DNA of 64,000 nt from Nocardioides jishulii (lineage in GTDB: Bacteria > Actinomycetota > Actinomycetes > Propionibacteriales > Nocardioidaceae), in assembly GCF_006007965.1 (NCBI RefSeq), contig NZ_CP040748.1:3038001-3102000 (forward strand), read 5' to 3'. The notes beneath the pieces are model-generated. The model ran no database searches, was not told the DNA's origin, and worked only from the letters and a program-made list of their open reading frames with translations. Positions 42,745 to 51,652 of this stretch are shown one piece after another (position 1 is the stretch's first letter; every line of letters starts with the position of its first letter). The position numbers were made by a program, and so were the translations under genes.

Positions 42745-45033
42745 TCACCTCTTGGTGTCGAGCCGCACCACGATCGACTTCGACGCGGGCTGGCGAGAAC
42801 CGTCGGCCAGGTGGTCCAGCGGCACGAGCGGGTTGGTCTCGGGATAGTACGCCGCAGCGCACCCCCGCGGCTGGTCGTAGGGCACGACGCGGAAGTCGTG
42901 GACGCGCCGCTCGACGCCATCCCAGACCGACACCAGGTCGACCCGGTCCCCGTCGACCAGGCCGGCGTCGCGCAGGTCGGCCGGGTGCACGAAGACCACG
43001 CGCCGGCCGCCCTTGATGCCGCGGTAGCGGTCGTCGAGGCCGTAGATCGTGGTGTTGAACTGGTCGTGCGAGCGCAACGTCTGGAGCAGCAGGTGGCCCT
43101 CGGGCACCTCCAGCACCTCCAGCGGCGAGGGCGAGAAGACCGCCTTGCCCTGGACGGTCGGGAAGGTCCGCGAGTCACGCGGCGGGTGCGGCAGGGTGAA
43201 GCCACCGGGCCGGTCGGCCAGCTCCTCGTAGCCGTCGCAACCGGGCACCACCCTCGCGATGCGGCGGCGGATCTCGGTGTAGTCGCGGCGCATCGCGTCC
43301 CACGGCACCACGTGGTCCTCGCCCAGCGTGGCCAGCGCCAGCGAGCAGACGATGTCGACCTCGCTGCGCAGCATCTCCGAGGCCGGCTCGAGGGGACCGC
43401 GTGAGGTGTGCACGGCCGACATCGAGTCCTCCACGGTGATCCGCTGCTCGCGCCCACCCGTGCGGTCCTTCTCGCTGCGACCCAACGGAGGCAGGACCAG
43501 GGCGGTCCTTCCGTGCGCCAGGTGCGAGCGGTTGAGCTTGGTGGCGACGTGCACGGTCAGCGCGGCGTTGCCCATCGCCTCCTCCACCACGGCGGTGTCG
43601 GGGGCGGCGGAGACGAAGTTGCCGCCCAGCGCGAAGAAGACGTCGAGGTGGCCGTCGCGCAGGGCCTCGATGGTGGCGACCGTGTCGAGGCCGTGCTCGC
43701 GCGGTGAGGTGATCGCGAACTCGGCGTCGACTGCGTCGAGGAACCAGCCGGGCGGTCGCTCCCAGATGCCCATCGTGCGGTCGCCCTGCACGTTGGAGTG
43801 CCCGCGCACGGGGCAGACGCCGGCGCCGCGCTTGCCGATGTTGCCCTGCGCGAGGGCCACGTTGACGATCTCCTTGACCGTGGCGACGGCGTTCTTGTGC
43901 TGGGTGATGCCCATCGCCCAGCAGATGATGGTGCGCCGGGAGCGCTTGAATTCCTCGACCACCGCGGCGATGGTCTCCTCGTCGAGCCCGGTGGCGCGGC
44001 GTACGGCGTCGTGGTCGAGGCTGCGTACGTGGTCGGCCCACCGCTCGAAGCCGACCGTGTGGCCGTCGATGAAGTCGGTGTCGAGCACCTCCTCGCCGCG
44101 GTCGTGCGCTGCGACCAGCGCGGCACCGACGGCCTGGAAGAGCGCCAGGTCGCCGTTGAGCCTCACCGGCACGTGGAGGTCGGCGAGCTCGGTGCCCTTG
44201 CCGATGACCCCGCGCGGCTTCTGCGGGTTCTTGAACCGCATCGTGCCGGGCTCGCGCAGCGGGTTGACGGAGACGATGCGCGCACCGTTGCGCTTGGCGG
44301 TCTCGAGTGCGCTCAGCATGCGTGGGTGGTTGGTGCCGGGGTTCTGGCCCATCACCACGATCAGCTCCGCGGAGTGGATGTCCTCCAGCGTCACCGACCC
44401 CTTGCCGATGCCGATGGTCTCGCGCAGGGCGTCGCCGCTCGACTCGTGGCACATGTTGGAGCAGTCGGGCAGGTTGTTGGTGCCGAAGGAGCGGACGAAG
44501 AGCTGGTAGACGAACGCGGCCTCGTTGGAGGCCTTGCCGGAGGTGTAGAACGCGGCCCGGTGGGGGTCGTCGAGGGCCTTGAGGTGCTCGGCCACGAGGG
44601 CGAACGCCTCTCCCCACTCGATCGGCTCGTAGTGGCTCGCCCCGGGGCGCAGCACCACCGGCTCGACGATGCGTCCCTGCTTGCCGAGCCAGTACTCGCT
44701 GCGCCCGCGCAGGTCCTCGACGGAGTGCTCGGCGAAGAAGTCACGGCCGACGTGGGCCTGGGTGGCCTCCTCGGCGACCGCCTTGGCGCCGTTCTCGCAG
44801 AACTCGGCGTGGTGCCGGTCGCCCGGACCGGGGTCGGGCCAGGCGCAGCCCTGGCAGTCGAAGCCGTCGACCTGGTTGAGCTTGGTCAAGGCGACGGCAG
44901 CCCGTGGCACCCCCATCTGCCCGGTCGCGTGCTCCAGTGCCACGCGTACGCCGGTGACACCCGCCGCAGCCTCGGCCGGCGGACCGACCCTCAGGCCGGA
45001 CTCGTCGACGTCATCGCTCGGGGGCTTCGCCAT
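42745..45033 (-). CDS. FdhF/YdeP-family molybdopterin oxidoreductase
   Basis: 762 residues. Three N-terminal Cys for a 4Fe-4S cluster: C60-x2-C63-x15-C79 (FDCQGCAWPDP, FCENGAKAV). Molybdopterin domains follow: IVVMGQNPGTNHPR, INVLxxGNIGKRGAG-like blocks and a final DRVDLVS domain. The SNMCHESSG stretch lines up with the metal-ligand SeCys region of FdhF, with Cys195 in its place. These enzymes are formate-dehydrogenase-like; the substrate is uncertain. GGGGGAGGA precedes the ATG. Confidence 0.87.
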   Translation of the reverse strand: MAKPPSDDVDESGLRVGPPAEAAAGVTGVRVALEHATGQMGVPRAAVALTKLNQVDGFDCQGCAWPDPGPGDRHHAEFCENGAKAVAEEATQAHVGRDFFAEHSVEDLRGRSEYWLGKQGRIVEPVVLRPGASHYEPIEWGEAFALVAEHLKALDDPHRAAFYTSGKASNEAAFVYQLFVRSFGTNNLPDCSNMCHESSGDALRETIGIGKGSVTLEDIHSAELIVVMGQNPGTNHPRMLSALETAKRNGARIVSVNPLREPGTMRFKNPQKPRGVIGKGTELADLHVPVRLNGDLALFQAVGAALVAAHDRGEEVLDTDFIDGHTVGFERWADHVRSLDHDAVRRATGLDEETIAAVVEEFKRSRRTIICWAMGITQHKNAVATVKEIVNVALAQGNIGKRGAGVCPVRGHSNVQGDRTMGIWERPPGWFLDAVDAEFAITSPREHGLDTVATIEALRDGHLDVFFALGGNFVSAAPDTAVVEEAMGNAALTVHVATKLNRSHLAHGRTALVLPPLGRSEKDRTGGREQRITVEDSMSAVHTSRGPLEPASEMLRSEVDIVCSLALATLGEDHVVPWDAMRRDYTEIRRRIARVVPGCDGYEELADRPGGFTLPHPPRDSRTFPTVQGKAVFSPSPLEVLEVPEGHLLLQTLRSHDQFNTTIYGLDDRYRGIKGGRRVVFVHPADLRDAGLVDGDRVDLVSVWDGVERRVHDFRVVPYDQPRGCAAAYYPETNPLVPLDHLADGSRQPASKSIVVRLDTKR

Positions 45034-45075
45034 GGGCCCATCCTCCCCCGCGCTGCGAGAAATCCAAGACCCACG

Positions 45076-46371
45076 TCACATCAGGTCGGTCGGCTCGAGC
45101 TCCTCGGGCGCCTCGCCGTCGGGGTCGCGGCGCGCCTCGGAGACCCGGTCCTCGATGGCTCGGTCCTCGATCGACAGGTGCCAGGACCAGCAGAGCTGCC
45201 CGACCACGACGAAGGCGAACGAGGCGACCGCGAAGGCCAGCGTCGAGCTGGTCAGGTGCGGCGTCACCAGGGCCGCGACGCTGGCGTTGAAGAGCAGCGT
45301 GACGAAGGTCGCCCCCGACATCACCGCGCCCCGACGCTCGGGCAGCAGGTCGAGCGCCATCAGCTGGAGCGTCGGGTAGGCCATCGCCGAGCCGAGGGCG
45401 ACGAAAGCGCACCCGAGCACCGCCCACGGCGCGTGATCGCCCCACGGGGTGACCGTCAGGGCGACGCCGACCGCCCCTCCGGCCAGGGCGACGGTGTAGC
45501 CGGCACTCACCAGGCGACGGCCGGCGATCCGTCCGGCGGCCCGCCCGGAGATCCACGAGCCCAGCATCATCGCCAGGATCATCGGCACGAAGAGCACCCA
45601 GAAGTCGAGCTCGCCCAGGCCGAGCAGGTCGCCGACGAAGATGGCCGCGCCGCCGATGTAGAGGAACTGGGCGCCGAAGAGCAGCGTCCCCGACCAGGCC
45701 ACCCGGTGGAAGGCGGGGATGCGGAAGACCATCGTGAGGCCGCGCACGATCTCCACGGGTCGCAACGGCGTGCGGCGCGACGGCGGGTGCGTCTCGGGCA
45801 GCACCAGCGCCGCCGCGGCGATCAGCACCATCCCCAGCCCGGCCATGAAGCCGAAGACCCACGGCCAGGACCCGAACTGCAGCACCGCGCCTCCGACGAT
45901 CGGGGCGATGGCCGGGGCCAGGCCGAAGATCATCGCGACCCGGCTCATCAGCAGCTGGGCCTGCGCACCGGAGAAGACGTCCCGGATCACCGTGCGGCTC
46001 ACGATCGTCGACGCCCCGGCCGAGAGCCCCTGGAGCACGCGGAAGGCGAGCAGCGTGGTGAGGTCGGGCGAGAAGGCCGCACCGATCGAGGCCACCACGT
46101 AGACCGCCAGCCCTCCGAGCAGCACCGGGCGGCGGCCGACGGCGTCGGAGAGGGGGCCGTGGAAGACGCTCATCACCGCGAAGGCCCCCATGTAGGCGGT
46201 GACCACCAGCTGCATCTGGGCGGTGCTGGCGTCGAACTCGCGCGCCATCGAGGAGAAGGCGGGGAAGGGCGTGTCGACGCTGAACGGCCCGATCATCGAG
46301 AGCATGGCCAGGACGACCGGGATGACGACGAGTGCCCTGCGGCTGGTGGGGTCGAGGGCCCGAGAACTCAT
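45076..46371 (-). CDS. MFS drug exporter, Bcr/CflA type
   Basis: 431 residues, about 12 helices. Motif A in loop 2-3 reads GPLSDAVGRRPVLLGG, and motif C in helix 5 (GLAPAIAPIVGG) marks a drug:H+ antiporter. Leaderless start at 46371 (CATACT 6 nt upstream); divergent from the gene at 46440. Confidence 0.88.
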   Translation of the reverse strand: MSSRALDPTSRRALVVIPVVLAMLSMIGPFSVDTPFPAFSSMAREFDASTAQMQLVVTAYMGAFAVMSVFHGPLSDAVGRRPVLLGGLAVYVVASIGAAFSPDLTTLLAFRVLQGLSAGASTIVSRTVIRDVFSGAQAQLLMSRVAMIFGLAPAIAPIVGGAVLQFGSWPWVFGFMAGLGMVLIAAAALVLPETHPPSRRTPLRPVEIVRGLTMVFRIPAFHRVAWSGTLLFGAQFLYIGGAAIFVGDLLGLGELDFWVLFVPMILAMMLGSWISGRAAGRIAGRRLVSAGYTVALAGGAVGVALTVTPWGDHAPWAVLGCAFVALGSAMAYPTLQLMALDLLPERRGAVMSGATFVTLLFNASVAALVTPHLTSSTLAFAVASFAFVVVGQLCWSWHLSIEDRAIEDRVSEARRDPDGEAPEELEPTDLM

Positions 46372-46439
46372 CCGACGAGTATGCGCCGCAGCCGGTCCTG
46401 CCACGCCCGCTGGGGGTGGGCACTCATTAGGCTCGGGGC
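46372..46439. promoter_or_regulatory. Divergent leaderless promoter pair
   Basis: Minus-strand -10 CATACT (46378-46383) and plus-strand -10 TAGGCT (46428-46433), each 6 nt from its start codon. Confidence 0.55.
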
Positions 46440-47270
46440 ATGAGTGACGCGTCCTCCACCGTCCCCGCCGTCCCGCCCGCCTGGGCCGCCCTCGTCGACG
46501 ACGCCACGCTGCTCGTGCCGGACGCAGCCCCCACCGCGGAGGCCCTGGCCGCGCACGCCGCGCTGCGCGACGCCGCCGTCGGCGCGCTGGCCGTGCGCGA
46601 CACCGACCTCCCGCTGCTGCGCGGGGTGACCCACCCGTTGCGCGTCGTGCTCACCGCCGGCGCCGGGGCCGTCGCCGGTCCGCTGGCGCTGGCTTCGCGC
46701 CTGGGGCTGGACGTGCGCGCCGTCCAGGTGGCGCTGCGTGACGTCGACGACCTCGCCGGCAACGCGCGCCGCGTGGTGGCCGCGGTCGACGCGGCCCGGG
46801 CCGACGGCGTGCTCGACGACGAGGTCGCCGTGCACGTGGAGGTCCCGACCGACCTGCCCGGCGGGGTCACGGGCGGGTGGGCGCGCGCCGCCGACGAGGT
46901 CGCGGCCGCCGAGCTCGCGCTGCACTTCCGGGTGGCCGGTCCCGTGGACGTACGCCCCGACGAGGTCGCCGGCTGGCTCGACGCAGCCCTCGACCGCGAG
47001 ACCCCCTACTCCGTCGGCGTCGCGGCGGCGGTGAGCGGCAACGGCGCGATCGGGGCGGTCAACCTGCTGCTCGCGACCCGCCGGGCCTTTGACGGCGAGG
47101 GCCGTGACGCGGTCGCGGCCGTGCTGGCCGAAGGGGCGTCGGTGGTCGAGGCAGCGCGCAGCGAGGAGTACCTGGCCGGGGCCCGCCGGTGGCTGACCTC
47201 CGTGGTGGCGAACGACCCTGCCGACGTCCTGGCCCAGCTGCGGTCGACCGGCCTCCTCGACGCTTCCTGA
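46440..47270 (+). CDS. Hypothetical protein, alpha/beta
   Basis: 276 residues, extremely Ala/Val/Asp-rich. Strand-helix units (LRVVLTAGAGAVAGPL, VAVHVEVPTDLPGG) are regularly spaced, suggesting a TIM-like or Rossmann-like fold, but no motif is recognised. Leaderless (TAGGCT). A histidine phosphatase gene follows 50 nt later with its own start signal. Confidence 0.65.
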   Translation: MSDASSTVPAVPPAWAALVDDATLLVPDAAPTAEALAAHAALRDAAVGALAVRDTDLPLLRGVTHPLRVVLTAGAGAVAGPLALASRLGLDVRAVQVALRDVDDLAGNARRVVAAVDAARADGVLDDEVAVHVEVPTDLPGGVTGGWARAADEVAAAELALHFRVAGPVDVRPDEVAGWLDAALDRETPYSVGVAAAVSGNGAIGAVNLLLATRRAFDGEGRDAVAAVLAEGASVVEAARSEEYLAGARRWLTSVVANDPADVLAQLRSTGLLDAS

Positions 47271-47320
47271 CCGCGCTCGCGGGCTGCCCGAGGTTCGCCC
47301 GGGCCGCTACGCTCACCGGT

Positions 47321-48013
47321 GTGAATCCTTCGTCGCCGCGCCCCGTCCGCCTGCTCCTGATGCGTCACGGTCAGACGTACGGCAACGTCGCCGGCGCGCT
47401 CGACACGGCACTGCCGGGGCTCGAGCTGACCGACCTCGGGCAGGCGCAGGCGCGAGCCGCGGCGCGGGCCCTGGCCGACCGTGGCGTCGAGCAGGTGGTC
47501 GTCTCCACCCGCGTACGCACGCACCAGACCGCGGCACCCACGGCCCAGGTCCAGGAGCTCTCCCCCGTCGAGCTCCCCGGCATCCACGAGATCGGTGCGG
47601 GCGACTTCGAGATGGCGAGTGACGAGGCGTCGGTGCGGGGCTACCTCTCGACCGTCCGCAGCTGGGTGACCGGCGACCTGGGCGTCCGCATGCCCGGCGG
47701 CGAGACCGGGCACGAGTTCCTCGACCGCTACGACGCCGACGTCGAGCGGGCCACCACGGGTGGCCACGACACCGTGCTGCTCGTCAGCCACGGCGCCGCC
47801 ATCCGTACCTGGGTCGCCTCCCGCGTGACCGACGCCGCCGGGCGACCCGAGGCGGTGCAGCCGCTGCACAACACCAGCCTGGTCACCGTCGAGGGCCACC
47901 CGCGCACCGGCTGGCGCCTGCTCGACTGGCACGCAGAGCCCGTCGGCGGAGCCTTCCTGGAGGACGAGTCCGCCCCCGACCCGACCGGCGAGCCGACCTC
48001 CGACGCCCGCTGA
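47321..48013 (+). CDS. Histidine-phosphatase (phosphoglycerate-mutase superfamily) protein
   Basis: 230 residues from the GTG at 47321. The RHG motif LLMRHGQT carries the phospho-histidine near residue 16, and the second catalytic His is in VSHGAAI. Family members dephosphorylate sugars, nucleotides or cobalamin intermediates; the substrate is unknown. Leaderless: TACGCT lies 7 nt upstream. Longer N-terminal readings in the same frame have no start signal. Confidence 0.88.
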   Translation: MNPSSPRPVRLLLMRHGQTYGNVAGALDTALPGLELTDLGQAQARAAARALADRGVEQVVVSTRVRTHQTAAPTAQVQELSPVELPGIHEIGAGDFEMASDEASVRGYLSTVRSWVTGDLGVRMPGGETGHEFLDRYDADVERATTGGHDTVLLVSHGAAIRTWVASRVTDAAGRPEAVQPLHNTSLVTVEGHPRTGWRLLDWHAEPVGGAFLEDESAPDPTGEPTSDAR

Positions 48014-48020
48014 GGCGGCG

Positions 48021-48626
48021 TCAGATCCAGCCCATCCGCCGCGCGGTGGCCACCGCCTCGTGCCGGTTGGTCGCGCCCAGCTTGCTGACCGCGTTGGAGA
48101 GGTGGTTGCGCACGGTGCCCGCCGAGAGGTGGACCCGACGGGCGATCTCCTCGACCGGGGCGGCGTCGGCGGCCGCCTCGAGCACGTCGGCCTCGCGCGG
48201 CGTCAGGGGAGAGTCTCCCGCGGCGATCGCCTCGGCGGCGAGCTCGGGGTCGACGTGGCGCCCACCCGCGTGCACGGTCCGGACGACCGTGGCCAGCGTC
48301 GCCGCCGAGGTGGTCTTCGGCAGGAAGCCGCGCACACCACTGGCCAGCGCCCGCTTGAGGTAGCCCGGCCTGCCGTGGCTGGTCACGATGATGCAGCCGC
48401 AGTCGGGCAGCTCGGCCAGGATCTCGGTGGCGGTCTCGATGCCGTCGAGTCCGGGCATCTGCAGGTCGAGCACGGCCACGTCGGGTCGGCGCTGGCGGGC
48501 TGCCGCGACCGCCTCAGGGCCGGTCGCGGCCTGGGCGACCACCTCGAAGTCGTCGTCGAGGTCGAGCATCTGGGCCAGGGCGCCGCGGATCAGGTGCTCG
48601 TCGTCAGCCAGCAGGATCCGGATCAC
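48021..48626 (-). CDS. LuxR/NarL-family response regulator
   Basis: 201 residues. Receiver with acid pair DDE and phosphorylation site D54 in AVLDLQMPG. Lys in FLPKTT. HTH_LuxR at the C terminus (LTPREADVLEA, EIARRVHLSAGTVRNHLSNAVSKLG). Its kinase lies directly upstream (4-nt overlap). It probably controls the ABC exporter in the same operon. Confidence 0.93.
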   Translation of the reverse strand: MIRILLADDEHLIRGALAQMLDLDDDFEVVAQAATGPEAVAAARQRRPDVAVLDLQMPGLDGIETATEILAELPDCGCIIVTSHGRPGYLKRALASGVRGFLPKTTSAATLATVVRTVHAGGRHVDPELAAEAIAAGDSPLTPREADVLEAAADAAPVEEIARRVHLSAGTVRNHLSNAVSKLGATNRHEAVATARRMGWI

Positions 48627-49846
48627 GGAGTCCCTCCCTCGGGATCGATGAGGTGCAGGCGCACCACGAAGTCGTCGTCCTCTGCACCCCAGGACAGCCG
48701 GCCGCCGCGGCCCGCGACGTCGGCGGCCAGCGTACGCAGCCCGCTGCCGTCGTCCTCGGCCCCGTCGTCGACCCGTCCCCTGCTCACCACCCCGTCGCTG
48801 GCCACCCCGTCATTGGCCACCCCGTCGTTGACCAGGGCGACCACGCCGTCGGCGTGACCGATGGTGACCCGGGTGGCTCGGGAGTGGCGCAGCGTGTTGG
48901 TGACGCCCTCGCGGACCAAGCGGGCGACGGGCTCCTCCCAGTGCGTCGGCAACCCCGCGACGTCGGTCTCGGCCTTGATGCCGGCGGAGGCGAGCAACGC
49001 TCGCGCGCCCTCCAGCTCCTGGGCCAGGTCGACCGGCCGGTAGCCACGCGCCAGTGCCCGGGCCTCTCGCAGCGCCTCGTGGGCAGTGGCCCGCACCTCC
49101 CGGATCCGGTCGGCGGCCCGCAGGTCACCGCGCTCGGCCAGGGTCGCGGCCAGCTCGGCCTGCACCGCGATGGTGGAGAGGTGGCGGCCCATCACGTCGT
49201 GCACGTCGCGCGAGAAGCGCAGTCGCTCCTCGGCCACCGCCAGGTCGGCCTGGGCGGTGCGGGCCCGGTCCAGCTCGTGCACGACGCCGAGCACCCACAG
49301 CGAGCTCTGCGCGGTGAAGACGAAGAAGGCGGCGATGACAGCGCCGTACAGCGCGGCCCAGGGGCCGGAGAGGCCGCAGATCGCCGCCCCGAACACCACG
49401 GGTGCCGCCTGCACCCAGGGGTTCCGGGAGCCACCGAGGGCCCACGCGACGGCCGAGGTCAGCACGAAGCCGACGCCGAACCGCTGGTCGGGCGACAACC
49501 CCACCACCATCCACACGACCCCCGGGACCACCAGGAGCGCCAGGGCGGCGAGCCACAGGCGGGGGAGGTGCCCCGGCTCGAACCAGAGCCGGATGAAGGC
49601 CGCCAGGCACTGGTCGACGACCACAGCCGCCGCCAGGACGAGCACCACGACCGCGACGACCTCTGCGATGCCGCCGACCTCCGGGAGCGCACTGAGGCCA
49701 CCGGCGCCGATGAGGAACCAGACGAGCAGCCGCAACGACCCACGGGTGTAGAGGTCGATGCGCTGCACGTTCGAGCGCCCCGCCCAGCCCCGCGCGAGCG
49801 CGGAGGACCGGACGGGGCGACGGACGACCGTACGCAGGTCGGTCAC
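48623..49846 (-). CDS. DesK-type sensor histidine kinase
   Basis: 407 residues, five to six N-terminal membrane helices. The HisKA_3 motif is FSRDVHDVMGRHLS (His about 216); the HATPase has an N-box (REGVTNTLRHS) and a G-box (DDGSGLRTL). Between them is a short repeat-encoded insertion (NDGVANDGVASDGVV). The GTG at 49846 overlaps the ABC permease stop (GTGA). Part of a four-gene operon. Confidence 0.92.
   Translation of the reverse strand: MTDLRTVVRRPVRSSALARGWAGRSNVQRIDLYTRGSLRLLVWFLIGAGGLSALPEVGGIAEVVAVVVLVLAAAVVVDQCLAAFIRLWFEPGHLPRLWLAALALLVVPGVVWMVVGLSPDQRFGVGFVLTSAVAWALGGSRNPWVQAAPVVFGAAICGLSGPWAALYGAVIAAFFVFTAQSSLWVLGVVHELDRARTAQADLAVAEERLRFSRDVHDVMGRHLSTIAVQAELAATLAERGDLRAADRIREVRATAHEALREARALARGYRPVDLAQELEGARALLASAGIKAETDVAGLPTHWEEPVARLVREGVTNTLRHSRATRVTIGHADGVVALVNDGVANDGVASDGVVSRGRVDDGAEDDGSGLRTLAADVAGRGGRLSWGAEDDDFVVRLHLIDPEGGTP
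48787..48831. repeat. Three tandem 15-bp units inside the kinase gene
   Basis: Units CCACCCCGTCGCTGG, CCACCCCGTCATTGG and CCACCCCGTCGTTGA lie head to tail. Read in frame they give the DGVAN/DGVAS repeats of the kinase ATP domain, without a frame change. Confidence 0.8.
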
Positions 49847-50613
49847 GCCCGCGGCTCCCAGCGCAGCGCCCGCATCGCCATCACCAGGGCGACGACGGCC
49901 CACACCACGAGGAGACCGAGGGCAGGGCCGGCCTCGACGAAGCCCTGGAGCCAGCCGACGCGGTCGAGGCCGTCGGGGTCGCGGCCGAACCAGGCGACCA
50001 TCATGAGGTCGCTGATCGCAGCGCCCGGGAGCAGGTCGGTCCACCGGGTCACGGCCTCGGGCAGTCCGGCAGTGAAGGAGCCTGCCAGCGCGATGATCAT
50101 CACCGGGCCGCTGGTCAGCTGCGCCGACTCGGCGGTGCGGGTCCACGAGGCCGTCCAGACCGCCAGCGCGGCGAAGGTCACGCAGGCGACGAGCGTCGCC
50201 GCCAGGAGCAGCAGCGGGTTGCGGGGCAGGTCGAAGCCCGCGACCGCCGCGATCGGCACCGCCAGCACCATGACGCCCAGGGTGATCGCCGCACCGGGCA
50301 GCGCCATCGAGGTGAGCAGCTCGCCGTCGCGGATCTCGCCCGTACGCAACCGCTTGAGCACCAGCTCGTCGCGCCGGGTCACGAACATCGACAGCAGGTT
50401 GTAGTAGCCCGGGAAGATCAGCGCCATCACCAGCGTGATCGTCAGGGCGCCGACACCCGCCTCGGGCGTGGTGTCCGGCATCGCGAAGAGCAGCAGCAGC
50501 GGGATCAGCGGCATGGCGAACCCGTAGATGAGGGTGGTGCGGTTGCGCGCCATCAGCACCAGGTTGAAACGGGCCAGGCCCGTCGTACGGGTCAGCGAGG
50601 TGGTGGTGCTCAT
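49843..50613 (-). CDS. ABC-2 type permease
   Basis: 256 residues, about six helices (FAMPLIPLLLLFAM, ALIFPGYYNLLSMF, LLLLAATLVACVTFAAL). Membrane partner of the ATPase encoded just upstream (4-nt overlap). Export of a drug or lipid is likely but unproven. Confidence 0.87.
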   Translation of the reverse strand: MSTTTSLTRTTGLARFNLVLMARNRTTLIYGFAMPLIPLLLLFAMPDTTPEAGVGALTITLVMALIFPGYYNLLSMFVTRRDELVLKRLRTGEIRDGELLTSMALPGAAITLGVMVLAVPIAAVAGFDLPRNPLLLLAATLVACVTFAALAVWTASWTRTAESAQLTSGPVMIIALAGSFTAGLPEAVTRWTDLLPGAAISDLMMVAWFGRDPDGLDRVGWLQGFVEAGPALGLLVVWAVVALVMAMRALRWEPRA

Positions 50614-51530
50614 GCCGGCACTCCTTCACGGTCAGCAGCCAGGGCGAGGAAGACGGACTCGAGGGTGGCGCTGCGGGCGTCGAGCATCTCCAGCGAGACC
50701 CCGGCCTCGCGGGCGGTCAGCAGCAGCTCGGTGAGCGCCGGCTGCAGGTCGGCGACCCGCAGCACGGTCCTCTCGCCGTCACGGCTCACCTCGGCGGCGT
50801 CCGGGAGCACGAGGTCACGCGCGGGGGTCCGGAAGGAGATCTCCGCCGGGTGGCCGGCGACGATCTCGGCGACGGTGCCCTCCTGCACGATCCGGCCGGC
50901 CCGCATGATCGAGACCTGGTCGGCCAGCTGCTCGGCCTCCTCCAGGTAGTGGGTGGTCAGCAGCACCGTGGCTCCCTGCGCGCGCAGGCCGCGCACCAGC
51001 TCCCACACGGCGTGGCGGCTCTCGGGGTCCAGGCCCGTCGTCGGCTCGTCCAGCACGACCAGCTCGGGGCGACCGGTCAGCGCGCAGGCGAGGTCGACGC
51101 GCCGCTGCTCACCGCCCGAGAGCCCCCGCATCCGGGTCTCGGCCACCCGCTCGAGGTTGAGGAGCACCAAGGACTCCTCCACCGAGCGCGCGTCGGTCAC
51201 GGTGGCGGCCCACATCTGCAGCGTCTCCCGCACCGTGAGGTCGGCGACGAAGCCGCTGCGCTGGAGCAGCACGCCCGTACGACGACGCACCTCGTGGCGG
51301 TCGGCCACCGGGTCGAGCCCGAGCACGCGGACCTCGCCGGCCGTGGCCGGGGCGAGGCCCTCGATCACCTCGAGGGTGGAGGTCTTGCCGGCGCCGTTGA
51401 CGCCGAGGAGGGCGTGGACGGTGCCGGCGCTCACGTCGAGGTCGACGCCGCGTACGGCCTCGAAGGCTGCGTCGCCCTCACCGTACGTGCGGCGCAGGCC
51501 CCGGACCTGGATCGCTGTGGTTTCACTCAT
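50610..51530 (-). CDS. ABC exporter ATPase, DrrA-like
   Basis: 306 residues. Walker A GVNGAGKTS, signature LSGGEQRR, Walker B LVVLDEPTTGLD, H-loop TTHYLEEAE, plus a C-terminal DUF4162-like tail. AGGAGAGG precedes the ATG at 51530. First gene of the operon ATPase-permease-kinase-regulator. Confidence 0.93.
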   Translation of the reverse strand: MSETTAIQVRGLRRTYGEGDAAFEAVRGVDLDVSAGTVHALLGVNGAGKTSTLEVIEGLAPATAGEVRVLGLDPVADRHEVRRRTGVLLQRSGFVADLTVRETLQMWAATVTDARSVEESLVLLNLERVAETRMRGLSGGEQRRVDLACALTGRPELVVLDEPTTGLDPESRHAVWELVRGLRAQGATVLLTTHYLEEAEQLADQVSIMRAGRIVQEGTVAEIVAGHPAEISFRTPARDLVLPDAAEVSRDGERTVLRVADLQPALTELLLTAREAGVSLEMLDARSATLESVFLALAADREGVPA

Positions 51531-51565
51531 GGGACAAGCCTCTCCTGCGGCCCCGGTGGGCGACA

Positions 51566-51623
51566 GTGTCAGGTGTCACGAGCTGGCGCGGGTCCCGCAC
51601 GGGTCGCCCATGACACCTGTCAC
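51566..51623. promoter_or_regulatory. TGACA-N2-TGTCA operator pair upstream of the ABC operon
   Basis: One full palindrome TGACAGGTGTCA (minus strand, 51611-51622) and a diverged second copy around TGACACCTGACA (51567-51578) lie about 33 bp apart. They sit between the ABC ATPase start (51530) and the next gene. NarL/DesR-type regulators bind such dyads. Binding by the regulator at 48021 is inferred. Confidence 0.5.
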
Positions 51624-51652
51624 GGGCGGTTGCCCCGACGCCGGGTCGCGGC

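Noticed and set aside
43798..46443. 881-codon plus-strand ORF
   Set aside because: Antisense of the oxidoreductase and MFS genes; His/Arg/Gly-rich without motifs.
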